From the NCBI GenBank assembly GCA_905178155.1, contig CAJINV010000009.1:3218768-3282767 (forward strand): 64,000 nt of DNA, in the 5' to 3' direction. The first letter of the stretch is position 1; every line of letters starts with the position of its first letter. Made by a program: the position numbers and the translations under genes. The stretch is from Amoebophrya sp. A120 (taxonomy: Eukaryota > Sar > Dinophyceae > Syndiniales > Amoebophryaceae). This document shows, one piece after another, positions 1-10,600 of the stretch. A model generated the notes under the pieces. The model was not told the DNA's origin. It worked only from the letters and a program-made list of their open reading frames with translations, and did not search any database.

Positions 1-246
1 GTCTGGGTCTGGAAGGTTGGAACTTGTGATGCTAGCTTTGCACTCTAAAAACATCTGTACTGCATGACCAGCAAGAGGAGTCTAGTTTGTGCTACGCGGG
101 GAGGGCGTTTGTCATGCGGAGTAGGCATCAGGAAGCCCTCTAAAAATCTGTAATGCTAGGGCGTGCATTACAGACGTCCTGGGTCATGCAAAACATGCAT
201 GACAAGTCTCAGAATTTTCCAGACCCAGACATTTTTGCAATCCATA
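1..246 (+). mobile_element. Introner element, family A (5'-truncated by window edge)
   Basis: The window opens inside the left inverted repeat (GTCTGGGTCTGGAA) and the element ends with TTCCAGACCCAGAC...CCATA at 246. Base 247 starts the presumed right target copy AGGCG; its partner lies outside the window. The internal order matches the family A copies at 18405 and 26447. Confidence 0.8.
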
Positions 247-785
247 AGGCGGACGAGCTGGCGAATCCGGATCCGAAGAAGCGTAGGATTTGCAAATATC
301 GATCTGGGTCGACGTCTGGAGAAGTGAAACTTGTATTGCTTGGCTGGCGTTCCTGCAAAATCTGTATTGCCTGGTCGCGAAGCGCGAAAGCTGAAGCTCC
401 GTTTAAAACACATTTTTCAGTGTGCGCACTGCGCATGGGAGTGCGTCGGACCCAAGAACTACTTAGTAGCAAGCTTAGAACTGTAGCTCGCGTCATGATG
501 CACAGTTCATCCGCATCACATATTCAGTCCCAGACCCAGATCGAAGATGTTTGCAATGCATAAAGCGGGACGGAAAGCTGTCGGTGGACGAGCTGCACTC
601 GGTCTGCGACACGATCTGCAAGCCGGGCTCGGAAGCGGCCGCGTCTCTCGACGAGGCCACAGTGACCGCGGTCTGCAACTGCTGCCCCGCCAAAAGCGTG
701 ACCAAGACCAAGTCGAAAAAGAAGGAGAAGCAGAAGGAAAAGAAGGTCACCGTCACCAGCAACGCGGCGGGAGGAGACGAAGGTA
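247..785 (+). CDS. 3' part of an EF-hand-like protein (partial gene)
   Basis: Two exons are readable, 247-283 and 568-782. Removing the introner between them plus one 5-bp target copy joins them in frame as ADELANPDPKKR then DGKLSVDELHSVCD, an EF-hand-like helix-loop-helix with an irregular loop (one residue too long before the conserved Gly). A Cys-containing stretch follows (CNCCPAK), then a Lys/Glu-rich tract. The exon meets a GT at 783. A possible later exon starts near 1144 after a TTTTCCAG acceptor and encodes a DADGAMERSSSG-like stretch, but the joining phase does not fit cleanly, so I do not extend the model. The gene begins upstream of the window. A Ca2+-binding role is only suggested by family. 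Confidence 0.5.
284..562 (+). mobile_element. Introner element, family A
   Basis: 279 bp, flanked by an exact AAGCG duplication (279-283 and 563-567). The inverted repeats pair TGCAAATATCGATCTGGGTC with GACCCAGATCGAAGATG. Its removal plus one AAGCG restores the EF-hand-like frame. Confidence 0.88.
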
Positions 786-2469
786 TAGATACTTCTGTGA
801 GTTTTACCCTGAGCAAAAACTGCGTTTCCACCCCCGAGTTGTCAAGTTGGGAACTTAGCAGCACAAGAACCAGAAGTTCTTTTGGGAGTTACACATTGGA
901 AATTCTTTCCTGTATAATTGTGGTACAGTTTAGCACGCATAAGCAAAGCCGCAATGCAAAGCTGTTGTCTTATCCTTATTTCAGCATTGCAAACTTTTCC
1001 AAAAGTAGAAACACTAGAAAATACTTCTCATGTTCTTGTTGGGGATGCGCATTACATACTGTTCTTTTATTGATTGCAAATCTGCATGACATCAACGAAC
1101 TCGACCAAATCCAGCTGCCGGCGAGGGATCCAGCTTTTTCCAGGATGCCGATGGCGCGATGGAGCGGTCCTCCAGCGGCAGCGCACCGGTCCAGCAAACC
1201 TTATCCCGCACAGAAAATGCTCCTCCTACTGCTTCGCACGCAGTGTAGAAGTACTTACTTTCTTGTCATGCGTAGTAATTTATTCCAAACAATAGGTCCG
1301 CGCGTCGATTGTCATGTTTGAAATTGCATGAGAAAAAAGTGGCAGACTTTGTAGTTTTCCACTGCGGGTTTTTTTTCTGGCGGATAAGATTCCCTGCGCG
1401 GTGCCGGGGCAATGAAGCAGGAGGTGTGAGGAGCGTGGTGGAAGCCGAAGAGGAATGAAAAGGAAGATGATTTGATTTCCAAGAAAAGTAGGAATTGGGA
1501 AGGGAAACAAACGTACCAGACACAATAAATCAGACACATTGAATTAGGAGAAGCGATGAACTACAACCCAAGTAAAAATATGCTACGTCTACTTTAGCAG
1601 GAGTAGGGGAAAATAAAAATATTTATGATGTTGCAGGATACTTGTACAAATCTTGTATTAAAAATTCTGTAGGTGGTTTTAAGAGCAATACCCCGACTCC
1701 AAAGCCCCCCCACCCCGAGAATAAGTGCCTAAACCACGACGGGGCCAGAAGTTGTGAAAAGTTTGTACCAATTGTTGTATGATAATGGAAACGATTCAGA
1801 TTTGAAATACGAAAACGAGTCCAAATGATGATAAAGAATACTGTTGTACTGTATCGGAAATTAAAATTCATTAATCACGCTAGCAGCAGCTAGAAACTGA
1901 CCGGAGCTCTGGTAATAGCTGCCTGCGAGCACGGTTACTGTTTCTGCCTCGGGTCGACGTGATACAGCTTGGCGGGTTCAATTTGATGTCCGCAATGGAG
2001 CAGTTGGGCGGTGAGGACATAACGCCGGGACGACACCAGCACGGATGAAACATGTTGTCGTAGTCGGTATTTTTAAAGGCCGTCGTTGTGCTGGTACAAC
2101 TGAGGCGATAGTTGTGTTGGTGAATGAAGAAATGGCGTTGTTCATCAAAACTACACGACCGGCACCAGCTACCTCATGTAAATTTCCTCAAGCAAATTTC
2201 CGCATCGGTCCAGGATCAGATTCAATGACAATGTGTCTTCATCAAAGTTGTCAATTGATGTCCAGACAACCACGAAGGAATGCATTTTTGCATGCAGGGT
2301 TCTACTTGGCAGGAGGCAAGCAACGAGATGAAAAAAAGCAAGAAGAAGTAACTGCACAAGGTCGGTGGCGCGCGTTGCGGTCTACTTGTAAATCGTAGTT
2401 TGCACAAGGTCGGTTGTGCTGTAGTTTGTCGTGATTTTGGTAGAATTAACCGAATCTGTTCGATTCAAA
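786..2469. other. Intron/intergenic stretch with no assignable gene
   Basis: Around 807-850 is a family D introner-like left end (CCCTGAGCAAAAACTG, then a CCACCCCCGAG tract), but I could not find its matching right end. The remainder is AT-rich, contains short open frames on both strands that do not look protein-like, and probably holds the 3' end of the upstream gene and the promoter of the gene at 2470. Confidence 0.4.
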
Positions 2470-5400
2470 ATGTCGAAATCGTCGTCCCCCTCTAAGCGGC
2501 CACCTGTATCGCGCAGGAAAGCACGACTCGCGTAGTATGCGGTGGGTTTGTCATGCGAGCTCGCTAATATTACCACGTTCAATTTTTATCGCAATCATGC
2601 AAGACAAGTGTGGGAATTCCGCTAGATTAGAATTTGATATTTGCATTAAATTCAATCCCCCAGACCAGTGCCACGCGAAGTTTCCTCGCTGATACCAGGC
2701 CCCCCCTGCGCCGCCGGAAGCGCCGCCTGTGAACCGCTTTACCCCGATCCCCTTTGCACCGCAGAAAAACAGTGGACAGTTCCGGGGGCCTACGCACTCA
2801 ATAACCACCGGCGCGGTTGATCAGGAGCACACCACCGGCGTGTTTAGCGAATTGGCACGGGAAAAGATTCACGATGAGGTGCAAGCAGAACGCCCACCGC
2901 AGGTCTTATGCGAGTCAACAACTAAGAGGGGGTTGATCTTCTTCTTGTGCTGGTGTCATTGAAAATTAAGTGTCGGATGTACTTACTTTTTGCCATGCTC
3001 ATGCAGAATCGCAAGCAGACCGAAGCAGTTAGCAGTGGTGCTGGTGCTGTCGTTCTCCGCTCGAAGTAGCAGCGATTCTGGTAGAATCAAACAACGCTGT
3101 TCGTATCTTCCTGTAGTGCAGCAGCCTCAGATGACGTTGAGTTAGAATTGTGCTCACGGGGGCTGGGGCATGTCTCGAAATCGCGTAGACAGGCACAAGG
3201 AGAGGAATCAAATTCCTTTTCTCATCGATCCCCGTCCGCCGAGGTTTTCGGTACCAATACGGTATTCGAGAAAGTGCGGCAAAAGCAGGACCCCCGTCTG
3301 GGGAAACTACACCTGCCATGGGAAAATCCGAAGCACTACAGCAAGGCAGATTTGTATCGCACGAAAAGACTGGTGATTTTTCACTGTGAACTTGTAATGC
3401 AGAAAGTGTACTAGCATCGCAAAGGCAAAAGTCTTTGTCTTTCTATACATGCAAAGCATTTCTAGCTGTGTTTTCCCCTATGATAGGCAACGTAAACTGC
3501 ATTTGTGATCGTGTAGAACAGAAACTTGTGATGCAAAACTCGCAAAGTTATTGTTATCACAGTGAAAAATTTTTCTGTGGAATAATTTGGACGGGAAATT
3601 CCCGAAGGTGCTGCGAGACCGGGGGTACGAAAACATGCGGACCGACGTGCCCAAGGAGCTTATCGAAACGGGCGACGCGCATAACAACATATCAAATGCG
3701 AAAATGTTTGGGTATGGAACAAAGCAACTTGTCATGCTAAATCTGAATCATGTAAAAATCAGTGTTGCATAATTACCAAAAGCTGTCCACTCTTGAGCTA
3801 ATCGAGAGGCAGTTTCTCATGCAGGATAGGCATGATAGGGATCTGGCAGAATCTGTCATGCTAGGTCCTGCATTCCAGACGACATGGATCATGGAAAATA
3901 TGCATGACAAATCGAGACAAAGGCAAAGTGTGTCGCACTTCTGTTTAGCATGACAAATCGAGAAATCTTCCAGACCCTGACATTTTTGCATTTGATACAA
4001 CAAAAAGATCGGCAAGTTGCTCGAAAAGCAGTTTTACGACAAAATTGCCAAGCATATCAAAAGGAAAAATCCCCCCTTCCCATATCGAGAAGGAAATATG
4101 TGATGCTGTTGTATTTGCAAACACAAATCAGATTTGTCTTGCAGTAGAGGACTGCACGCAGATCGCAAGCCTAGATAGGGGCCTGTTGGTGTAGGCGCCT
4201 AGCATGGTAGACGGCTACCCTGTAGTCCTTGCGGCATTACAAATCGCCCGCATAGTGTGGCATAGGATGCGGTGGTCACAAATCTGCATCGCAAAGTTTC
4301 CGCAGATACGTTTTCAATAAGAGGAGGGGCGATTTTTCCTTGCAATAAAGCAAAAGAAGCTGGCCGAGCTTGGAGCGCCCGAGTTTGGGAAGTTTGTCGT
4401 GCCGGGGGTGGTGGATTTGAAGGTGCTTTTTTGTCTTTATTTTTCCACAAAGAAAAAATCTTTTGTTTGTGATGCTGGCCGCGGTATCCTGATCCGGTTT
4501 GTGATGCGGCGATGGGTAGTTGAATTTTTGTACATGAGTTGAATAAAACCAGATGTCCTTCGACTGCATCGATCTGGACAAGGGAGGGCAGATATCCCGC
4601 AGAAAAAAGCAGGCAGGTCCTCACAATTGTAATGCAAAAACAAATACACAGAAACATCTGTCATGGGTGGCCCCATAGCATCCTGTTTGGGATATGCAGC
4701 GCAGATCTTTTTGTGTATTATTCTTTTGCAACACAAATTATATGACCTTCCTGCTTTTTCCTGGGTGATACCAGATTACGAAGGACCACCTGCGGCAAGT
4801 ACTTGCGCAGTGTGGCCACGCGCCGCTCGACGTAGAGCTAGAGTATGAGAATGAAAATAAAATTATGCCTCCTCGTCCCCATGTTCAACACGAAGATCAT
4901 CTTTCTGATGCTGGATTTGTGCAGCTGTTGTACACAAACTTAACAGTTCCGTCTTGCATTTAGGGACTGCGGCCAGAAGATCGATCCTGAGCCTCCTGGG
5001 TAGGCCGGGTGTTTGGATTTGGTCGCTTAAGCCATTGAAAACGGCTTCTAGCCTGAAGGTCCAACAACTGCACGGCAAATCGCTGCTATTATCTCGCGAA
5101 AAGAACCTCTGGCCGCGCACTTGCTTCCTCGTAGGCCGTCCACTGGCCGCACACACGGTTGATTCGTGGCCACAAATTCATTGGCCAGTTTCCTCTTGAG
5201 TGTGGGGAGAGAGGATTCATCATTTTTCTTCACGATATAGAGAACATGATCACGATGGCCTCCCTGGGCAAGACCTCCGACGGGGAACCGATGGTGGCGT
5301 GGGAAGGCTTTGAACAGCTGTTCCGGTCGCCCAAGGACATTTTCGCTCGAGTGGACATGAGCCGCATCACGGAAGTATGAAGTGCAAATATGTCTATGTG

Positions 5401-6583
5401 TGTCCTCTGCAAGGTTTACCATGTTTGCCCGACGGGAGCGCGAGGAAAACCTCTCATGCATATGACGAAGCAGCGCCATTTGTTTGTCATGCAATGCGGG
5501 TTGCGGATGACATAGCAGCTCGAAAAATTCTTGTCATGCGTGGGTCCAAATGGGAGGATGCTATACCATCGACACACTAGCATCACAAGTTTGATGTTCC
5601 CGACCCAGACATAAAATTTGCAGTGCATAGGAAGTGGACGCTTGGGAAGTGGGCGGGGGCGTGGACCTGTACCGCGAAGCCGGAGAAAGTGCCGACGTGA
5701 AAGACGTATAGATAGACGACAACGTGCTGTGTTTATTTTTCATCAGAACGACCTTGCAAATGCAATACGTATACGCGGCAAGGAAGCGGTTCGAGTTGCT
5801 GCTTCACTAGCACGAAGTACTGCACCCTTGTAAATTTTTGCAAAAAGTTGAATTTGGCAGGCAAGTACTATCCAATACGCCGATGTTGACATCAAATTCA
5901 AATAAGAAAATCATCAGGTCGACGTGGGCGTCGAAATTGGGGTGACGCAAAAGAACCGCGAGCTCGTTTTGAAGTACTTTTGCGTGGGCGCGCAGACGAT
6001 TCTGAAGCCGTCCGATCTGAAGCGGTTCTACCGGGATTTCCAGCGGGTCGCAGGGGCCTCGGACGAGTTGCCCTATGATCTGTTTTGCAAGTTCATAGAA
6101 CGCCCCCCGTCCGACGAGGTGAAGCAACTGTTCGACTTTTTCGATGCCGATTCTGGTGGTACGGTCTCGCTCAAGGAATTCATCATCGCGCTTACCAACT
6201 TCACCAACGCGAAGCCCGAGGAGAAGTTCAAGTTTTCCTTTATGCTCTACGACGAGGACGGTACGGAAAACATCGACGTGGAGGAACTGCGCGCCCTGAT
6301 CCGCGCGAACTACATGGTGGCGGGCTACATTTCCGAGGCAGAACTCGAGGAGAAAATCGAAAACGTGTACATCAGCATCAACTCCGACTACGGCATGAAT
6401 TTGAACCTCGCACTGTTTCTCCGGTGCGCCGCAAAAAATCCGCTCTTGTTTGCGCCGCACCCCATCGCGGACGACGAGATGGAGGCCCGTATGAAGGCGG
6501 AAGAGCGCATGCGCGGCGACAGGGACATACCCCGCGAGTCGAAGGAGGACAAGGACAAGAAGAAACAACCGAAAAACAAGTGA
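2470..6583 (+). CDS. Multi-EF-hand calcium-binding protein (516 aa, 11 exons)
   Basis: Exons: 2470-2506, 2700-2902, 3244-3354, 3590-3689, 4003-4054, 4353-4422, 4553-4592, 4776-4843, 5243-5375, 5635-5705, 5918-6583; total 1551 nt, one stop. Seven introns are introners; 2903-3243, 4423-4552 and 5706-5917 are ordinary GT-AG introns. The start ATG gives a Ser/Pro-rich head (MSKSSSPSKRPP). An EF-hand (loop DLDKGGQITKDH, about residues 200-215) is assembled only after removing the introner at 4593. The last exon holds a pair: loop DADSGGTVSLKE, then DEDGTENIDVEE 36 residues on, the spacing typical of paired EF-hands. The C-terminus is highly charged (KEDKDKKKQPKNK). No signal peptide or membrane segment is seen, so it is probably a cytosolic Ca2+ sensor of the calmodulin/calcineurin-B superfamily. 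The specific subfamily is not recognised. Confidence 0.85.
2507..2694 (+). mobile_element. Introner element (decayed target duplication)
   Basis: 188 bp. Ends TATCGCGCAGGAAA and TTTCCTCGCTGATA are inverted repeats. The flanking 5-mers ACCTG and CCAGG differ, but removing the element plus 2695-2699 gives an in-frame Pro-rich join (KRPP to APPAPPEAPP). Confidence 0.7.
3355..3584 (+). mobile_element. Introner element, family E-like
   Basis: 230 bp with exact ATTTG duplication (3350-3354, 3585-3589). Internal inverted arms GTGATTTTTCACTGTGAAC and CACAGTGAAAAATTTTTC. Removal joins HYSKADL to DGKFPKVL in frame. Confidence 0.85.
3690..3997 (+). mobile_element. Introner element, family A
   Basis: 308 bp with exact CAACA duplication (3685-3689, 3998-4002) and perfect 10-bp ends TATCAAATGC / GCATTTGATA. 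Removal gives GDAHNN-KKIGKLLEKQ in frame. Confidence 0.92.
4055..4347 (+). mobile_element. Introner element, family B
   Basis: 293 bp with exact AAGCA duplication (4050-4054, 4348-4352). Ends carry the family B signature GGAAAAATCCCCCC...CCCATATCGA and the matching GAGGAGGGGCGATTTTTCC. Removal restores KIAKQKKLAEL. Confidence 0.9.
4593..4770 (+). mobile_element. Introner element, family C, splitting an EF-hand loop
   Basis: 178 bp; target copies GCAGA (4588-4592) and CCAGA (4771-4775) differ at one base. Ends TATCCCGCAGAAAAAAGCAGG and CCTGCTTTTTCCTGGGTGATA. It sits between loop residues Q and I of DLDKGGQI-T. Confidence 0.88.
4844..5237 (+). mobile_element. Introner element, family B-like
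   Basis: 394 bp with exact TAGAG duplication (4839-4843, 5238-5242). Left part has CCTCCTCGTCCCCAT, right part TGTGGGGAGAGAGG then CTTCACGATA. Removal joins PLDVELE to NMITMASL. Confidence 0.87.
5376..5629 (+). mobile_element. Introner element, family A
   Basis: 254 bp with exact GGAAG duplication (5371-5375, 5630-5634); ends TATGAAGTGCAAATATGTC and CCCGACCCAGACAT...CATA. Removal joins MSRITE to VDAWEVGGG. Confidence 0.9.
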
Positions 6584-7689
6584 ATATGGTTTTTACGGTT
6601 ATTCACTACCTTCAGGAGAAACAGAACGCGGACGAGCTGGAAAAAAATCTGTCGGTGACTGGATGTCTCGTCGCCAGTTTTCTTGCAGTTTCGGTTTGCG
6701 ACTCGAATAATTGTTGGAAAGGGGTCTTCGTCTTTTACTTCCATCAACGAAACATTTACCGATCATTCTGGAGGACGGCCAGCTCTAAGGCGCAGCTGCT
6801 CTGCATGTCCTTGTTTTTCTCGTTTGGTCAACAGAACGCACGAAGCTACTTTTTGATTTTGTGGTTTTTGATGGAACAAGTAGATGGAGGACTCGACTGC
6901 TTCTCTGAGTGGTACTTGCTGGTGGTGGAAAAAGAAGCAGAAGCGCCGCCCGCGGCCTCTTCTTGACAAAGCCATTCGACGTCCGCTTTGGCGGGTTATT
7001 TTTCGTGTTCATAGTACAGCACCACCACCATCGGGTTCGGGAATAAGACAAAGACTATTGGACACGAGTTGTGCCGCTCCTCTGTGTTCCGCTAATGCGC
7101 CGCGCAAGGCGACTCAAGAACTTCTTTCTGAATAACAGAACCGTGGCGTTGACACTGATACTGTACTAATCTTTACACTGCGGTGGGGATCATGGATCGC
7201 TTCTTTATTTCGTCAAGTTTTTGTTTTCAAAAAAAAATGAAGATGATTGTCATTGTGAGTACTAACTTACCCCAGCCCACGCCGCCAAGGACGGGTCAGA
7301 TCATCCGACCGCAGCTTCTCTACTGCAGAATTATCATTTTCTTTAGCATGAAGCATTATGTGTCACGATGAAGTTTTTAGTTTTACCACATGCTCGGTAT
7401 AGAATTTCAATCTGAATCTATTGAATCGGGTAAAAATACTAGTTCCTCATTTTCATTGGACATCAAGAAAGAATGTTCATGCCAAAAATCTCGTCGCGGG
7501 AAATAATTCTGACCGATATATCCCCAACGACGTCCTCGTGGCCACGTCCAGCGAATCACTCGAGGGAGGTCTTCACCACTTTAGCCTGTGCTGTACCCAG
7601 GGTGGTGCGGCGGGGACAACTCTCGGACTTCTAAGTAGCTCCTCTCGACGTTTTTTTTTGCAACGTTGATGCAATATTGAATTATCGGG
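6584..7689. other. Stretch with no confident exon
   Basis: Follows the EF-hand stop. One frame gives a short protein-like run (QEKQNADELEKNLSVTG, from about 6615), which could be a further exon if the stop at 6581 lies in an intron. Another frame near 7500 reads SDRYIPNDVLVATSSESLEG and may be an early exon of the next gene. Nothing else is supportable. Confidence 0.35.
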
Positions 7690-10600
7690 CAGGTGAACGA
7701 GTCTTCTACTGGTCTACATGGACTTCAGTGCGGCGTGCAGTACTTAGAACAGCTGCGTACGTTTACTTTCGATCGGCGCAGCGGGGTCTATATTTCCTTC
7801 GAAAAAATTTTTCGGAACGAGTGGTGATGTGCCACAGTTTACCACGACAGCACCCGCAGCGGTAGCTAGAACCGAGGAGCGCGCAGCGGGCCGGCTTACT
7901 CCTGTTCCTGGGGGACTTTACTTGCTTGTTTACGTCGTTACTTTACAACCTACGCCGTCCGACGCGACTCGATCGGAGGCAGAAACAGAATCTACTTCTA
8001 CGAAAACAAAACGAAAGAAACTTTCTCAGCCGAGGAACTGCAAACGAGAAACACTTTCTTCCACGACAGCACTAAAAATGGCGTTTTGGATTTTACCGTA
8101 TCCTGAGCAAAAACTTCCCCACCCCATAGTCAAGTTGGTCTATCTGCAACACAAATCTCCAAGTTTTGGGCGTTGTGCATGACAAGTTCCCATCTGCAGT
8201 GTAGTGCTGGTTAGCAAGGGCAGCCACATGAGAAAGCCAGCTTGTCATCCTGTTTACAGCATTACAAAGTCCAAAACACGATTGGAAATTCCCCTCATGG
8301 AGATGCGCATTACAAATGTTCCCGTCATTACACATTTGCATGACAACTCTGGGGTAGGGACGTTTTTACTCAGAATACCCCGGTGGTGATCTTCATCCTG
8401 GTGGCCGGCTTTGTTGGGCTCTGGATGTGGACGGTGTTTCTGGAAACCGCGAGGCCAGCGTATCAAAATGAAAAATCCCCCCTCCCCATATCGAATGGAA
8501 GTTTCTGATGCTGGATTTGCGTACACAAATCAGATTTGTGTTGCTGGAGAGGACTGCAGGCCCATATCGTGGCAATGTAGAGAGGTTGTGGCCTAGGCAA
8601 TTAGCATGATGAACGCCTATGCTGTAGGCGCAGCAGCATTACAAACCGACTGCATAATGGGGCAAAGCCTATGCCGTTGCTTTCTTGCAAGACAGACACG
8701 ATTTGTGGTCACAAATCAGCATCGCAAATTCTCTGAGGCGTTTCTTTTCGATATGGGGAGGGGGGATTTTTACTTACGATACAGCGTCGGTGCGGTTCAT
8801 ATTGCACGGGCTACTCTTTGCCATCAGCTGTGGGGAAGTCTTCATTTGGTATTTTCATGCTGAGTTGCTTTTCGACGGAAAAATCCTTGAAGTACAACGA
8901 CTTTATGCAACATTTAGAGTGCAGGGTTTTTTTGTTTTCCTAAATTCGAGAACGAGATCAACATGGCGCTAAAATTTGTTCTCTGTTTCAAAACAAACAA
9001 GGTACCGAGGGTTTTTTAAGTGGTTCGTCATACTTCCTGCCCTCTTCGCGTCTTTTTGGGGACCTTATGCTGTGGGGAGACAGGAACCTCCTCCAAAATG
9101 GACCTGGTACTGAGCATGGATGCATGGCAACAAAGAGAAATACATGAGGAGAAATTGGATTGCTGTGATTCAAACTAACTTCTCCGATTTAGACACATGC
9201 AATATTTGTACAATTAGGTAGAAGTAGTGCTAGAAGTTGTTGCGATGTAGTACAGGAAAGACCACGAGTACACAATCTGAATATAGCCTTTTCGTGCCCT
9301 TGAGCATCAAGAGACAGCACCAGGATGAACAATTGCGGAGTCGTTTTCGTGCTTTTCCCCCCCATAGCCGGTTCGACGCGATACTGCGCTTATCACACAG
9401 AAAAAAGCGGGCAGGGCATATTTGTAATTCAAAAATAAATACGCAGAAAAATCTGTCACGCTTGGCCCCATAGCGTGCTGTTTCAGATATGCAATGCAGA
9501 TTGTTTTGTGTATTTATTTTTGCATTACAGATACCAGCCATGCCCCGGCTGATGCCGGGGCGCAAGGCTGTTGGGGCGGGGCAGGACTATTTGCGGATCG
9601 GGCCACAATGCCACAGGCCTAATATGCATAATGAAGCATACTGGAGTCCTACCGCCTGTTTGCGCGGCGCCAACCCGCGCGACCGCTTTCGCGCTTCCCG
9701 CGCCTGTGGGCGCTCTGCGCAGGAAGCAGCTGCGAAGGACACCGGGGGCGAACAGAAGCCGCCCGGCGCGGAAGGGTTGCGCGAGAGGGTGACGCGAGAG
9801 GGTGCGCGAGAGGGTGGCGCGAGAAGGTTCGGGCCAGCCTATGCATGAAAAGGCCACAAAAGAATCAGCCTCGTGCCAGGGGGATTCGGGTTTTTCTGAC
9901 CCTCTCGCAGACCCTCTTTTTGACCTCTCCTGAGAGGTGGTGCTAATAATCCGGCTATACTCACCGATAGAGGTCTGCAGAGGTGGCCGAGAGGTGGCCC
10001 AGAGGGTGCGCGAGAGCTTCGCCCTTATTCGCGCAACCTCTCGGCACCTCTGTCCCCCTCTCGCTTACCCTCTCGGGACCCTCTCGGCCACCTCCGTCCC
10101 CCATAGGCGCGGCTTTAGGGAGAACAATTCGGCAGGCTATACCCGCGCCACCTCTCGGCCACCCCCTCGAATGACTTCCCGCGCCACCTCTCCACCTCTG
10201 TCGACCTCTTTTTGACCTCTGTCGACCTCTTTTTGACCTCTCGGCCACCTCCCTTCGACCCTCTGTAGACCTCTTTTTTCGCATGAATATAATAGATAGC
10301 AATGCCCTTCCAGCTTTTTTCTGTGGGATAGCGCTACCCGGTTGTGCACGACATGGATTCCTTTTTTACCCTGAAAATCATCCTGCTCGTAGCCGGGAAA
10401 ACCATGCTCTTGTATCCCGTGTAAAAACAACATCCCCACCCCATTACAGTCAAGTTGGTAATAAATCTGCAACACAAATCTCCAAGCTAAGGGAGTTGCG
10501 CATGACAAGTTTCCGTCTGCAGCGTAGTGCTGGGTAGCAAAGGCAGCCGCATGAGAAAGCCACTTTCTCATCGTATTTAGAGCATTACAAATGCCAAAAC

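Noticed and set aside
5807-6568. 253-codon minus-strand frame over the EF-hand exon
   Set aside because: Antisense shadow: the + strand has paired canonical EF-hand loops in the same bases.
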